This document shows positions 42,385 to 50,504 of a stretch of 64,000 bases of DNA, piece by piece. Positions within the stretch are counted from its first letter, which is position 1. Each line of letters opens with the position of its first letter. The position numbers and the translations under genes were made by a program. The stretch comes from Streptomyces sp. JJ66 (GTDB lineage Bacteria; Actinomycetota; Actinomycetes; Streptomycetales; Streptomycetaceae), in NCBI RefSeq assembly GCF_019303495.1, contig NZ_JAEVFI010000008.1, forward strand, positions 1-64,000, read 5' to 3'. The notes beneath the pieces are model-generated. The model was given only the letters and a program-made list of their open reading frames with translations, did not search any database and had not been told where the DNA came from.

Positions 42385-42499
42385 GGGTTCCTCCCACACC
42401 TGCGCTGCTCACGCACTCCAAAGGGGTCCCGTGTGCACGGGAGTTGACGGGCGCGTCAAACGTAGAGCCGAGCAGGTGGCCCCGGCAACCAGTTCCGCC

Positions 42500-43306
42500 T
42501 CATTCGCCAAAAGCCGCGCCCGCGCCGTGCGCTGTCACGTGCCGCTCTGCGGCGCGGGCCGCGCCCGTGGCGTCGGCGTAGACCTCGCAGACCAGGTGCC
42601 GGTCCTCGGTGAAGTCGTGTTCCAGCTCGAACAGGCTGACTTCGCGCCCGTCGTCGAGGAGAAACGCGTGCTCGTACACCGAGCAGAACGCGTTCGGCCC
42701 GGCGGGTCCGAACGGCTGCGCCACGCGGCTGATCGTGTGCCGGATCGCCGTGGTCAGCAGCCGGGTCGTCTCCTCGCCCGGCTGGTCGGTGTTCCCGGCG
42801 CGGCGCAACAGCCGCCGGGCGTGGTCGGCCGAGTCCCGCTCGGTGAAAGCGCGGTGCCCGGACTCGGGCACGGACAGGCCGAGTTCGGCCAGCAGCGCCG
42901 GGCTCGGCTCCTGTGCGCCCTCCCCGGCCACCGCCTCCAGCGAGTCCGGCCCCCGGCCCGTCATGCGCTGGTGGACGCGGCTCTCCGCCTCCTGGAGCGC
43001 GGCGAAGTCCGGGTAGACCTCGAAGGTGACCTGAACGTCCCCGTCGGTGTCGTGGCGCAGCTCCCACAGCACCAGCACGGTGTGGTCGGCGAAGGTGAAG
43101 GTGTACTGGTAGGTCGAGCAGCGCAGGGCGGGCGGCGGGTTGCGGTGCTGCCGCCACGAGCGCAGCTGGACATCGCAGCGGACGGCGGAGGCCAGCCGGG
43201 CGGCCAGCATGTCGCTGATCTCGAAGGAATTGCGGGCACGGGCGAGGAGTTGCGCCAGGTGGTCACCCGGCGCTGGCCCGCCCGCACGCCGCGCCGGCTC
43301 GTTCAT
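42500..43306 (-). CDS. DUF6227 family protein
   Basis: A 268-residue Streptomyces-specific protein. Two similar halves are apparent, each with a Tyr/Phe-rich strand followed by ExEHD-like phrases: STYQYTFTFADHTVLVLWELRHDTDGD (~70-95) and SVYEHAFLLDDGREVSLFELEHDFTED (~205-230), each leading to an EVY strand (TFEVYPD, VCEVYAD). That internal repeat suggests a tandem domain or a pseudo-dimer. LARARNSFEISDMLAARLASA at the N-terminus is diagnostic of DUF6227. Function unknown. ATG at 43306 with GGGAGG upstream. Confidence 0.85.
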   Translation of the reverse strand: MNEPARRAGGPAPGDHLAQLLARARNSFEISDMLAARLASAVRCDVQLRSWRQHRNPPPALRCSTYQYTFTFADHTVLVLWELRHDTDGDVQVTFEVYPDFAALQEAESRVHQRMTGRGPDSLEAVAGEGAQEPSPALLAELGLSVPESGHRAFTERDSADHARRLLRRAGNTDQPGEETTRLLTTAIRHTISRVAQPFGPAGPNAFCSVYEHAFLLDDGREVSLFELEHDFTEDRHLVCEVYADATGAARAAERHVTAHGAGAAFGE

Positions 43307-43773
43307 CGTGGCCTCCCGGGGGCGCGGAGTGAGGAGATGTGTTCCCACTACAGTGAATACCCAAAGTAGCGATGCCCCGTCACCTGGAGCGCAAATTGGC
43401 TGACTTGTGCGGGTTCCGTGGCTGATGTGAGCCCAGGAAGTTACGTTCCGTGTTCTCGTCCCCTCCCGCGACGAAGCCGCGAGGCGCCCCAGTTCCGGCT
43501 GCGCCCCGGCCCCACCGCCGTCTCTCCCGCCGCTCTGCGCCGGGCGTGCGCGCGGTACTCGGACGGGTGGTGAAGGGCTCGTGCGGCGCCGATCACGTGG
43601 ACGTACCGACAGGCGGTGCGCATCCCAGATGGCCGTGCGTTCGTCTCAGCCCCGCCCCTTTGCCCGGGGAAGGCCCCGTTCCCCTGCGTTCCCCCGACGA
43701 CCTCCCCGTCATGCCTTCGGGCATGCCCTCAGATACCGGAGGCGGGGGACAGCCCAGGAGGGGTGGGCCGTGG
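43307..43773. other. Intergenic region between DUF6227 and DUF2277 genes
   Basis: 467 bases with no gene that I can support. Close to the DUF6227 start there is an inverted repeat CACT-AC-AGTG (43346-43355) beside GGGTAT on the minus strand, but no -35 at the right distance. The remainder shows no convincing structure. Confidence 0.4.
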
Positions 43774-43983
43774 CTAGCCGCCGCGGACGCGCAGGTCCGC
43801 CAGCAGTCGCCGCGTCGCCGCCGTCACCTCCGCCACCGCGCGGTCGAACGCGGCCGCGTTGTGCGCGGCGGGCGCGCGGAAGCCGGAGACCTTGCGGACG
43901 TACTGGAGCGCGGCTGCCCGCACGTCCTCCTCAAAGACCTGCTCGGTGTACGGCGGACGCAGCGTCTTGATACTTCGGCACAT
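43774..43983 (-). CDS. DUF2277 family small protein
   Basis: A 69-residue protein that starts MCRSIKTLRPPYTEQVFEEDVRAAALQYVRKVSGFRAP, the exact pattern of the widespread DUF2277 family (the invariant Cys2 and the KTLRP phrase are both present). Predicted all-helical; no known function. The ATG has TACCGT 7 bases upstream and is probably leaderless. Confidence 0.9.
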   Translation of the reverse strand: MCRSIKTLRPPYTEQVFEEDVRAAALQYVRKVSGFRAPAAHNAAAFDRAVAEVTAATRRLLADLRVRGG

Positions 43984-44002
43984 ACTCCCGACGGTACGCC
44001 GC

Positions 44003-44647
44003 TCACCGCCTCGGCGGCGTTGTGAAACAGCAGTCCCCGCAGACACTGCCGCCGGGCGCCCGGTAGTACAGGCAGCAGGTGGAGCGCCGGAACCCGCCCG
44101 GGCCGAGCTGTCCGGTACCGGCCAGCGGCGGCGCGGCCAGCAGGTCAGCGACCCACGTCTCCGCCCGCGCCGGGCGGCCCAGCTGGATGAGCGCACCGGC
44201 GAGCGCGGAGGCGGCGTTGCCCCACAACAGCCGGGCGGAGACGCGCACCTCCGCCCGCGTCGCCGCGAGGAGCGGCACCAGGTGAGCGTCCAGCACCGTG
44301 GCTCGCAGGTGCGTCACGGGGTCCGCGGGCGGCGGCACCGGCGCGGCGGGTGTCAGCCACAGATCGTCCGGGGTGCTGTGGGACGGGTCCCAGCGCAGCA
44401 GCGCGGGGGAGAGGTCGGGCGGCGGTTCGCCGCGCACGCAGGGGGCCAGCGTGATCGACCACAGGCGCGCGGCCAGCCCCAGGTAGGCGATGGACGCGGC
44501 CACGCGCGGCTCCGGTGCCCCCAGCCGCGCACCCACCAGCGCGAGGCGCGACCGCAGCGGTCCGGCGGCCCCGGCGTACAGCTCGGCGAGCGGGCGGGCG
44601 GAACCGTCCGGCGGGGGGCCGGAGCGCAGCGCGAAGAAGCCTTCCAC
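44003..44647 (-). CDS. FhuF-like (2Fe-2S)-binding protein
   Basis: A ~214-residue protein whose only recognisable motif is the C-terminal iron-sulfur site: STCCLYYRAPGGSVCGDCCF, the CC-x10-C-x2-C arrangement of FhuF-type ferric siderophore reductases. The remainder is helical and Ala/Leu-rich. The likely role is reductive release of iron from a siderophore in the cytoplasm. No siderophore genes are nearby. I choose the GTG at 44647 (TAGGGT 7 bases upstream) over the GTG at 44656, which would overlap that -10. Confidence 0.8.
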   Translation of the reverse strand: MEGFFALRSGPPPDGSARPLAELYAGAAGPLRSRLALVGARLGAPEPRVAASIAYLGLAARLWSITLAPCVRGEPPPDLSPALLRWDPSHSTPDDLWLTPAAPVPPPADPVTHLRATVLDAHLVPLLAATRAEVRVSARLLWGNAASALAGALIQLGRPARAETWVADLLAAPPLAGTGQLGPGGFRRSTCCLYYRAPGGSVCGDCCFTTPPRR

Positions 44648-44714
44648 GCCGCGCACCCTACGCGCCGCCCAGGCCGGCGACGGCGCGCGGGGTCACCGCA
44701 CCCGCTCAGCGGGT

Positions 44715-44984
44715 TCAGCGCACGAGGTGCGCGGGCTCGTGGGTGACAGCCTCGATCTCGTGCCCGGCCTTGGCCAGCAGCTGGTGCGACAGGTCGCGCA
44801 GCGCCCGGGCCGCGGCGATCTCCTCGCCCACCTTCTGCTGGGCCGGGTCGCTGGGGTAGCGGTCGGCCCGGCCGTGGGACTTGAGCTCGCTGCCGTCCTG
44901 CAGCCGCATCAGGCAGGAGGCGCGGGTCTTGTCGCCGTCCTCCCAGAACTCCATCTCGATATTCATCCCGACGATCGTTTCCAT
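44715..44984 (-). CDS. DUF1876 domain-containing protein
   Basis: An 89-residue dsRBD-like single-domain protein: METIVGMNIEMEFWEDGDKTRASCLMRLQDGSELKSHGRADRYPSD... through ARALRDLSHQLLAKAGHEIEA, the standard DUF1876 pattern. Actinobacterial members are stress-associated but uncharacterised. ATG at 44984 has GGAGG 8 bases upstream. It lies 108 bases after glyA on the same strand and might be read through from it. Confidence 0.9.
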   Translation of the reverse strand: METIVGMNIEMEFWEDGDKTRASCLMRLQDGSELKSHGRADRYPSDPAQQKVGEEIAAARALRDLSHQLLAKAGHEIEAVTHEPAHLVR

Positions 44985-45092
44985 GGGACTCACCTCCACC
45001 GCGTGGTCCTTCCAGGGTGCGGCATCCCCGGGCGGCGGGCTACTCCAGCCGGGGCAGCGCGACCCCCTGCGCGTCGGGCGAGCCGGGCCGGG

Positions 45093-46583
45093 TCAGGACA
45101 GGTCCACGCCCGGGTAGAGCGGGTACCCGGCCAGCAGGTCGGCGGCGCGGCCCCGCACCTGGTCAGCGACGCCCTCGGTGAGGGTGTAGCGCGCCTTGGA
45201 GGTGCCCTGGGGATCGGTGCGGCCGAGCACCGTGTGGATGAGGTCGGCCACCTCGTCCATCTCCGGCTCGCCCAGACCGCGGGTGGTCAGGGCCGGGGTG
45301 CCGATGCGCACCCCGGAGGTGTACCAGGCGCCGTTGGGGTCGGCGGGGATGGCGTTGCGGTTGGTGACGACTCCGGCGTCCAGCAGCGCGGCCTCGGCCT
45401 GGCGGCCGGTGAGCCCGTAGGACCCGGCGACGTCGAGGAGCACCAGGTGGTTGTCGGTGCCGCCGGTGACCAGGCGGGCGTCGCGGCGCCGCAGCCCGTC
45501 GGCCAGTGCGCGGGCGTTGTCCACGACGCGCTGGGCGTAGTCGCCGAACTCCGGCTGCCGCGCCTCGGCGAGGGCGACCGCCTTGGCGGCCATGACGTGG
45601 GGCAGCGGGCCGCCCAGGACCATGGGGCAGCCACGGTCCACCTGGTCGGCGAGGCTGTCGTCACACAGCACCATGCCGCCGCGCGGGCCGCGCAGGGACT
45701 TGTGCGTGGTGGTGGTGACGATCTGGGCGTGCGGTACCGGATCGAAGTCGCCGGTGAGGACCTTGCCCGCGACGAGTCCCGCGAAGTGCGCCATGTCAAC
45801 CATGAGCGTGGCCCCGACCTCGTCGGCGATCTCGCGCATGATCCGGAAGTTCACCAGCCGCGGGTACGCGGAGTACCCGGCGATGAGGATGAGCGGCCGG
45901 AACGCGCGGGCGGCGGCGCGCACCGCCTCGTAGTCCAGCAGGCCGGTGTCCGGATCGGTGCCGTAGGAGCGCTGCTCGAACATCTTGCCGGAGATGTTGG
46001 GCCGGAATCCGTGGGTGAGGTGACCGCCGGCGTCCAGCGACATGCCCAGCATGCGCTGGTTGCCGAAGGCCCGGCGCAGCTCGGCCCAGTCGGCCTCGGC
46101 GAGGTCGTTCACCTGGCGCACGCCCGCCTTCCGCAGCGCGGGCGCCTCCACGCGCTGCGCCAGCACGGCCCAGAAGGCGACCAGGTTGGCGTCGATGCCT
46201 GAGTGCGGCTGCACGTAGGCGTGGCGGGCGCCGAACAGCTCGCGGGCGTGCTCGGCGGCCAGCGACTCGACGGTGTCCACGTTGCGGCAGCCCGCGTAGA
46301 AGCGGCGGCCGATGGTGCCCTCGGCGTACTTGTCGCTGAACCAGTTGCCCATGGTCAGCAGTACGGCGGGGGAAGCGTAGTTCTCGGAGGCGATGAGCTT
46401 GAGCGAGGCGCGCTGGTCGGCGATCTCCTGCCCGATCGCGTCGGCGACGCGGGGCTCTACGCCACGGATGACCTCCAGCGCGGTGCGGTAGGCGACGGTC
46501 TCCGGGGTGGCGGCGTCCGCCGGTGCCCAGCGGGCATCCGGCGCGGACGCGGACGACGGGGAGGAGGGGAAGGGGGTGGCCAC
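45093..46583 (-). CDS. glyA: Serine hydroxymethyltransferase
   Basis: A 496-residue PLP enzyme that converts serine and tetrahydrofolate to glycine and methylene-[34 protein letters not shown], the PLP-binding region [15 protein letters not shown] (Schiff-base Lys in THKS) and NRNAIPAD are present. It is the longer actinobacterial type, with an insertion ([30 protein letters not shown]) absent from the classic ~420-residue form, and a low-complexity N-terminus. GTG at 46583 has GGAGG 5 bases upstream, and this ribosome site can pair with an adjacent CCTC. A ZTP riboswitch precedes the gene, linking it to one-carbon status. Confidence 0.95.
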   Translation of the reverse strand: MATPFPSSPSSASAPDARWAPADAATPETVAYRTALEVIRGVEPRVADAIGQEIADQRASLKLIASENYASPAVLLTMGNWFSDKYAEGTIGRRFYAGCRNVDTVESLAAEHARELFGARHAYVQPHSGIDANLVAFWAVLAQRVEAPALRKAGVRQVNDLAEADWAELRRAFGNQRMLGMSLDAGGHLTHGFRPNISGKMFEQRSYGTDPDTGLLDYEAVRAAARAFRPLILIAGYSAYPRLVNFRIMREIADEVGATLMVDMAHFAGLVAGKVLTGDFDPVPHAQIVTTTTHKSLRGPRGGMVLCDDSLADQVDRGCPMVLGGPLPHVMAAKAVALAEARQPEFGDYAQRVVDNARALADGLRRRDARLVTGGTDNHLVLLDVAGSYGLTGRQAEAALLDAGVVTNRNAIPADPNGAWYTSGVRIGTPALTTRGLGEPEMDEVADLIHTVLGRTDPQGTSKARYTLTEGVADQVRGRAADLLAGYPLYPGVDLS

Positions 46584-46611
46584 GGGAACCTCCAGGAGGC
46601 GGCGGGAACGT

Positions 46612-46706
46612 GCTCCGGCGGCCCAGGCGCGCGGCAGCACACATCAGCGTTGATGGAGCCGCTCCCCAATGGTCAGTCCCATTTCCTCGCGCCAGTCACG
46701 GCTCGC
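46612..46706 (-). ncRNA. ZTP (pfl) riboswitch in the glyA leader
   Basis: Read on the minus strand, the region contains the two diagnostic conserved blocks of ZTP riboswitches in order: CGTGACTGGCG (46700-46690) early, then GGGGAGCGG (about 46673-46665) after a paired element, and CGCGCCTGGGC (46631-46621) at the 3' end. These RNAs sense Z nucleotides (AICAR ribotides) that accumulate when 10-formyl-THF is low. About 30 bases after the aptamer, CCTC-CTG-GAGG can hide the glyA ribosome site, so control is likely at translation initiation. Confidence 0.88.
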
Positions 46707-46770
46707 GACCGAGCGTACCAAGCCCGCCTGGGGCCCGCCCCGCACGCCGTGTCCCCGAACGCGGGCCGCG

Positions 46771-47007
46771 TCAGGCGTGGTCGACCAGACTGGCGTGACC
46801 CTGCACCCGGGCACAGTGCGCGCAGCAGAAGAACTGGCCGTCCGACTGGACGCCGTGGCCGAGAATCCGGCACGAGCAGTTCTCGCAGACCGGCGCCATG
46901 CGCTGGGCCATGCACTCCAGGCTGTCGAAGACGTGCACCGCGCCGCCCTGGGCGTGGACCTCGAAGGACATCTCGTACTCGTTGCTGCAGACCTCACACA
47001 CGGCCAT
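46771..47007 (-). CDS. Small Cys-rich metallothionein-like zinc protein
   Basis: A 78-residue protein with nine Cys and several His arranged as CEVC (4-7), SLEC (32), CENCSC (41-46), FFCCAHC (61-65). The order C-x2-C ... FDSLEC ... APVCENC ... RILGHG ... FFCCAHCAR matches a family annotated as prokaryotic metallothionein / zinc ribbon. It probably binds two zinc ions; its partner is unknown. The ATG at 47007 has GAGGAG about 11 bases upstream, and a strong 9-bp hairpin lies in the leader (47031-47061). Confidence 0.8.
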   Translation of the reverse strand: MAVCEVCSNEYEMSFEVHAQGGAVHVFDSLECMAQRMAPVCENCSCRILGHGVQSDGQFFCCAHCARVQGHASLVDHA

Positions 47008-47030
47008 GGCGCCCGTCACTCCTCGCGTAG

Positions 47031-47061
47031 GGGCGCGGGCCCCCTTGCCGGACCCGCGCCC
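47031..47061. promoter_or_regulatory. Hairpin in the leader of the metallothionein-like gene
   Basis: GGGCGCGGG (47031-47039) pairs perfectly with CCCGCGCCC (47053-47061) around a 13-base loop. It begins 24 bases before the start codon and may be a terminator for opposing transcription or a leader structure. Confidence 0.45.
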
Positions 47062-47293
47062 GCCCCAGCATGGCCGTGGCCGCGCGGACCCGCCGCCACG
47101 ACGCGAGAGCCGCCCACCCGCACCACCCCATAGGTCTATGCCCCTACCCCATCCGGCAGGCGACGCGCTCCACCCGGACCTCCGGTCCCCGGCCCACACC
47201 CGGAACGCCGTGGCTGACCCTGCCCAGCCCCGCCACCGAACCGGCCGCGACGGGGGTGCGGGCGCGCCCCGTCCGGCCGCGTGACACGCAGGG

Positions 47294-47299
47294 CAGACT
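47294..47299 (+). promoter_or_regulatory. -10 element of a probable leaderless HIT-gene promoter
   Basis: CAGACT, one base from the consensus TAGACT, lies 6 bases before the ATG at 47306; no ribosome site is present. Confidence 0.35.
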
Positions 47300-47305
47300 G
47301 AGCGC

Positions 47306-47728
47306 ATGAGCTGCCTGTTCTGCCGCATCGTCCGCGGCGACGAAGCCGCCCACCACGTGTACCAGGACGAGCACACCACCGCCTTCCTCGACGTCCGCCC
47401 CCTGTTCCCCGGCCACACCCTCCTCGTGCCGCGCACGCACCGCGAAACCCTCACGGACCTCGCCCTGGAGGAAGTGGGCCCCGTGTTCGCCGCCGTGCAG
47501 CGCGTCGCCCGCGCCGTCCAGCGGGCGATGGACGCCACTGGCACCTTCGTCGCCGCGAACAACCACGTCAGCCAGTCCGTGCCGCACTTCCACGTGCACG
47601 TCGTCCCGCGCAACCCCAAGGACGGCCTGCGCGGGTTCTTCTGGCCGCGCAGGCCGTACGCCGACGACGCCGAGGCCGCCGACGTCGCCGCCCGCATCCG
47701 CGCCGCGCTCACCGAACCGCCATCGTGA
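47306..47728 (+). CDS. HIT family nucleotide hydrolase
   Basis: A 140-residue histidine-triad protein. The triad motif is HFHVHVVPR (~residue 94); CLFCRIVRGDE at the N-terminus has the Cys pair found in Hint-type members, and ALLVPRTHRETLTDLALEE-like phrases follow. Expected to hydrolyse adenosine 5'-phosphoramidates or dinucleotides. It converges on the DNA ligase gene with a shared hairpin. Confidence 0.93.
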   Translation: MSCLFCRIVRGDEAAHHVYQDEHTTAFLDVRPLFPGHTLLVPRTHRETLTDLALEEVGPVFAAVQRVARAVQRAMDATGTFVAANNHVSQSVPHFHVHVVPRNPKDGLRGFFWPRRPYADDAEAADVAARIRAALTEPPS

Positions 47729-47733
47729 AGGCC

Positions 47734-47773
47734 GGGCCGGACAGCGAAACCCTGGGGACACCTAATCCGGCCC
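47734..47773. terminator. Convergent terminator between HIT and ligase genes
   Basis: GGGCCGGA (47734-47741) pairs perfectly with TCCGGCCC (47766-47773); the ligase stop codon lies inside the structure. Confidence 0.45.
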
Positions 47774-49306
47774 CGGAGCGTACGCGCGTACCGTCTCCAC
47801 GGTGTCCGCGTCCCCGGGCCGCTTGTCCTCGCGGTACCGCAGGACGCGGGCGAAGCGCAGCGCCAGTCCCTCCGGGTAGCGCGGCGAGCGCTGGACGCCG
47901 TCGAAGGCGATCTCCACCACCAGCTCCGGACGCACCCGTACGCCCCACGGCTCGTGGGCTACGGCCAGTTCCCCCAGCCGCTCGGTCTGCCAGGCGAGCA
48001 GCACATCGGTGAGTCCCTTGAAGGTCTTGCCCAGCATGGCGAAGGAGCCGTCGGCGCGGCGGGCGCCCAGGTGGAGGTTGGACAGCTTGCCGGTGCGCCG
48101 GCCGTGTCCCCACTCGGCGGCCAGCACCACCAGGTCGAGGGTGTGCACGGGTTTGACCTTCAGCCACGCCGCGCCCCGGCGCCCGGCGCTGTAGGCGGAA
48201 TCCAGCGCCTTGACCACCACGCCTTCGTGTCCGTGGGCGAGGACGTCCTCGGTGAAGGCGCGGGCGGCGGCGCGCTGCTGGCCGTCGGCCGGGTCGGGCA
48301 CCGCGTGCCGGCGTACCCGCAGCGGTGCGGGGACGAGGCGTGCCAGCTCCGCGTGCCGCCGCTCGGCGGGCTCGTCCAGCAGGTCGCGGCCGCCGAGGGC
48401 CAGCAGGTCGAAGAAGACAGCCGAGACCGGCAGCGCGGTGCGGGCGGTGGCCACGTCGGTGCGGGAACCAACACGGGCGGCGATGTCCTGGAATGGCCGG
48501 GGGCGCCGCGTCTCGTCCAGCGCGATCACCTCACCGTCCAGGACGGCCTGGTCCACGGCCAGCTCCCGGGCCGCGCCGACGACTTCGGGCAGCCGCTCGG
48601 TGATCTCGTCCAGCGTGCGGGTGTAGACGCGGACGTGGTCGCCGTCGCGGTGCACCTGCACCCGGATGCCGTCGAGCTTTTCCTCCACGGCACACGGGCC
48701 GAGCCGGTCCAGTGCCTCGTCCACCCCGGCGGCGGTCTGCGCGAGCATCGGCTGTACCGGGCGGCCGACGGTGAGCCGGAAATCGGCGAGCGCGGCGGGG
48801 CCGTGGCCGAGGAGCGCCTCGGCCACGGCGCCCAGCGACCCGCCGAGCATCACCGCGCGCCGGACCTCGCCGGCGTCGGCCCCGCGGGCGGCGGCCAGCC
48901 CCTCCACGGCGAGCGCGTCGAGCGCGCCCTGGCGCAGCTCACCGGTGATCAGCCGGACCAGGAAGTCCTGCTCCTCCTGTGTCGCGGCGCCCAGGAGCGC
49001 GTGCAGGCGGTCGCGTCGTTCCGCTTGCGCGCCCTTGCCGGAGACGGCGGCGATGCCGTCCAGCGCCGCGTGCACCTCACCGAGCGTCAGGCTCGGCGCG
49101 GCGGCGGGCGGCACGGACTCGGCCAGCGTCCGCCAGCCGACCCCGATGCGCCGCTGCGGCAGCCGTCCGGCCAGGTAGGTGACGGCGACGGGCGCCTCGG
49201 CGGGCTCGGCGGCCCGGAACAGCCCGGCCAGGTGGGCCACCTTCGCGGAGCGCGCGGAGGTAGCCGCCACGGCGCGGGACGTGCGGGCCAGATCGGCGAG
49301 CAGCAT
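47762..49306 (-). CDS. ATP-dependent DNA ligase
   Basis: A 514-residue non-essential-type ATP-dependent ligase. The N-terminal DNA-binding domain (~1-200) precedes the adenylation domain with nucleophile motif EEKLDGIRVQVH (Lys ~residue 214), DGEVIALDE (motif III region), VFFDLLALGG, EGVVVKALDS (motif IV) and WLKVKP (motif V), and an OB-fold C-terminus (LHLGARR, RVRPELVVEIAFDGVQRSPRYPEGLALRF). Complete and likely active in repair. No Ku gene is adjacent. ATG at 49306 with GAGGA upstream is preferred over the longer frame to 49363. Confidence 0.94.
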   Translation of the reverse strand: MLLADLARTSRAVAATSARSAKVAHLAGLFRAAEPAEAPVAVTYLAGRLPQRRIGVGWRTLAESVPPAAAPSLTLGEVHAALDGIAAVSGKGAQAERRDRLHALLGAATQEEQDFLVRLITGELRQGALDALAVEGLAAARGADAGEVRRAVMLGGSLGAVAEALLGHGPAALADFRLTVGRPVQPMLAQTAAGVDEALDRLGPCAVEEKLDGIRVQVHRDGDHVRVYTRTLDEITERLPEVVGAARELAVDQAVLDGEVIALDETRRPRPFQDIAARVGSRTDVATARTALPVSAVFFDLLALGGRDLLDEPAERRHAELARLVPAPLRVRRHAVPDPADGQQRAAARAFTEDVLAHGHEGVVVKALDSAYSAGRRGAAWLKVKPVHTLDLVVLAAEWGHGRRTGKLSNLHLGARRADGSFAMLGKTFKGLTDVLLAWQTERLGELAVAHEPWGVRVRPELVVEIAFDGVQRSPRYPEGLALRFARVLRYREDKRPGDADTVETVRAYAPGPD

Positions 49307-49546
49307 GGCCCCATCCTCGCGCAACGCCCGCCTCCTTGCCCGTGCGGACCACCTGTGGCGCACAGCGCGTCCCCCAGGGCCGCGCCCGCCTCGCCCGTCC
49401 GCCGCTCACCCCGCGCCCTTCCGCCTGCGGCAGAGGTGTGCGCGTCAGGTTCCGGGGATACCTCGTAGGCTCATCGGTGGACCGGAGGTCAACCTCGGGC
49501 TGGCACGCGTGCTGGACCGTATCGAGGTGCTGGTGGAGGAGTGCGC

Positions 49547-50041
49547 ATGGCTGACACCCCACGGCGGAGCCGCGCCCGGGACCGGGACGCGGAAGGGCGT
49601 GCCCGCAACGCCCGGCCGCGCGACGGCCTCGGTCGCCCCCTGCCCTACGGCAGCCCCGGTGTCGAGCGGCAGGCGGAGGGCGTGGTGCGTACCCCGGCGC
49701 AGGCCCTGGCGGAGGCACAGCGCCTGCTGGACGCCGGGCGGCCCTTCCACGCGCACGAGGTGCTGGAGGACGCCTGGAAGGCGGGGCCGCCCCAGGAACG
49801 GGAGCTGTGGCGCGGCCTGGCCCAGCTGGCCGTCGGCGTGACGCACGCGGCGCGCGGCAACCCCACCGGTGCGGCCGCCCTGCTGCGGCGCGGCGCGGCT
49901 TCCATCGAGCCGTACGCCGCCGCACCGCCGCACGGGGTGGACGTGGCCGGGCTCAGCGCGTGGGCGGCGGCACTGGCCGGGGAACTACCGGGGGCGGCCG
50001 CGCCGTCCGCCGCCCGGGTGGCGCCACGGCTGCGCGGGTGA
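49547..50041 (+). CDS. DUF309 domain-containing protein
   Basis: A 164-residue helical protein. After a ~50-residue Arg-rich leader comes the DUF309 core: AGRPFHAHEVLEDAWKAGPPQERELWRGLAQLAVGVTHAARGNPTGAAALLRRGAA, with the conserved His-x-HE-x2-ED-x-W arrangement that suggests a metal or acid/base site. Function unknown. GGAGGAG precedes the ATG at 49547; a GTG six bases earlier is in frame. Confidence 0.88.
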   Translation: MADTPRRSRARDRDAEGRARNARPRDGLGRPLPYGSPGVERQAEGVVRTPAQALAEAQRLLDAGRPFHAHEVLEDAWKAGPPQERELWRGLAQLAVGVTHAARGNPTGAAALLRRGAASIEPYAAAPPHGVDVAGLSAWAAALAGELPGAAAPSAARVAPRLRG

Positions 50042-50228
50042 CAGGTCGGGGGCGGGGCGCGGCGAAGGACGAGCGTCGTAACGGTTCCCGTTCTCCCCGT
50101 CACGGATGGTGCGGACGGTTGACGCTGTTTTGTAACCGCTGGTAACGCCTGTTGAGCTGCACTGGAGGCCGGGGAGCCGGGGTGTGCTGCGGCCATCCTG
50201 GGCGCCGCGCCCACTCCTGCCCATCTCA

Positions 50229-50323
50229 CCTGTGCACGGTGCACAGGCGGCGGGTTCGGCATCCCACTAGCGTCCGGTCTCGTCCGTGCACCACCTACGC
50301 CTGTGCACGGCACGCCCGTGCAC
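50229..50323. promoter_or_regulatory. Cluster of five GTGCAC palindromes (candidate operator array)
   Basis: GTGCAC occurs at 50232, 50239, 50286, 50303 and 50318. The first two form the perfect 19-bp palindrome CCTGTGCACGGTGCACAGG (50229-50247); the fourth repeats CCTGTGCACGG. The hexamer is rare elsewhere in this window, so the cluster looks like a binding array for a regulator of the downstream genes. Confidence 0.55.
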
Positions 50324-50460
50324 CACACACGCGCCGCCGGACCACCGTCACCCGCGGGCTGGCCGCGCTCGCACCGCTGGGGGCCGTTATGCAGAGGGTG
50401 GTCGAGCCGTCACCGTATCGCCGTACGCGCCGCGAGGGAACAGGACCGTGGGGCGCCCCC

Positions 50461-50486
50461 AGACGGTCCGTCCGGGCGGACCGTCT
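50461..50486 (+). promoter_or_regulatory. Perfect inverted repeat just before the His-rich gene
   Basis: AGACGGTCCG, 6-base loop TCCGGG, CGGACCGTCT: a perfect 10-bp stem 18 bases upstream of the ATG at 50505. It may be an operator, an attenuator or a structure around the ribosome site. Confidence 0.6.
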
Positions 50487-50504
50487 GCCGCGGGGCAGCC
50501 TCTC

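Larger units (their letters stand above)
50042..50504. other. Regulatory-looking intergenic region
   Basis: 463 bases with no supported gene but rich in symmetry. It contains five GTGCAC hexamers between 50229 and 50325 and a 26-bp hairpin at 50461-50486, described separately. A/T-rich bases around 50119-50150 (GGTTGACGCTG then TTTTGTAACC) could form a promoter with -35 TTGACG, although no good -10 sits at 17-18 bases. Confidence 0.5.

Noticed and set aside
42385..42499. Possible c-di-AMP (ydaO) riboswitch before the Rpf-like gene, as known for rpfA
   Set aside because: Only 115 bases separate it from the upstream gene and the conserved ydaO blocks are not seen; only one small hairpin (CCCGTG-TG-CACGGG, 42428-42441) is present.
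43450..43770. A small coding gene in the DUF6227-DUF2277 gap
   Set aside because: The open frames have no ribosome site, no conserved motif and Arg/Pro-rich random composition.
47954..49468. Long open frames on the opposite strand of genes (for example antisense to the DNA ligase, to hyuAB and to tex)
   Set aside because: High G+C DNA gives long antisense frames. They lack ribosome sites, show no family motifs, and the sense genes have clear catalytic motifs.
50286..50504. An N-terminal extension of the His-rich ORF
   Set aside because: It would run through the GTGCAC array and the hairpin and consists of Arg/His/Pro-rich sequence without any sign of a domain.
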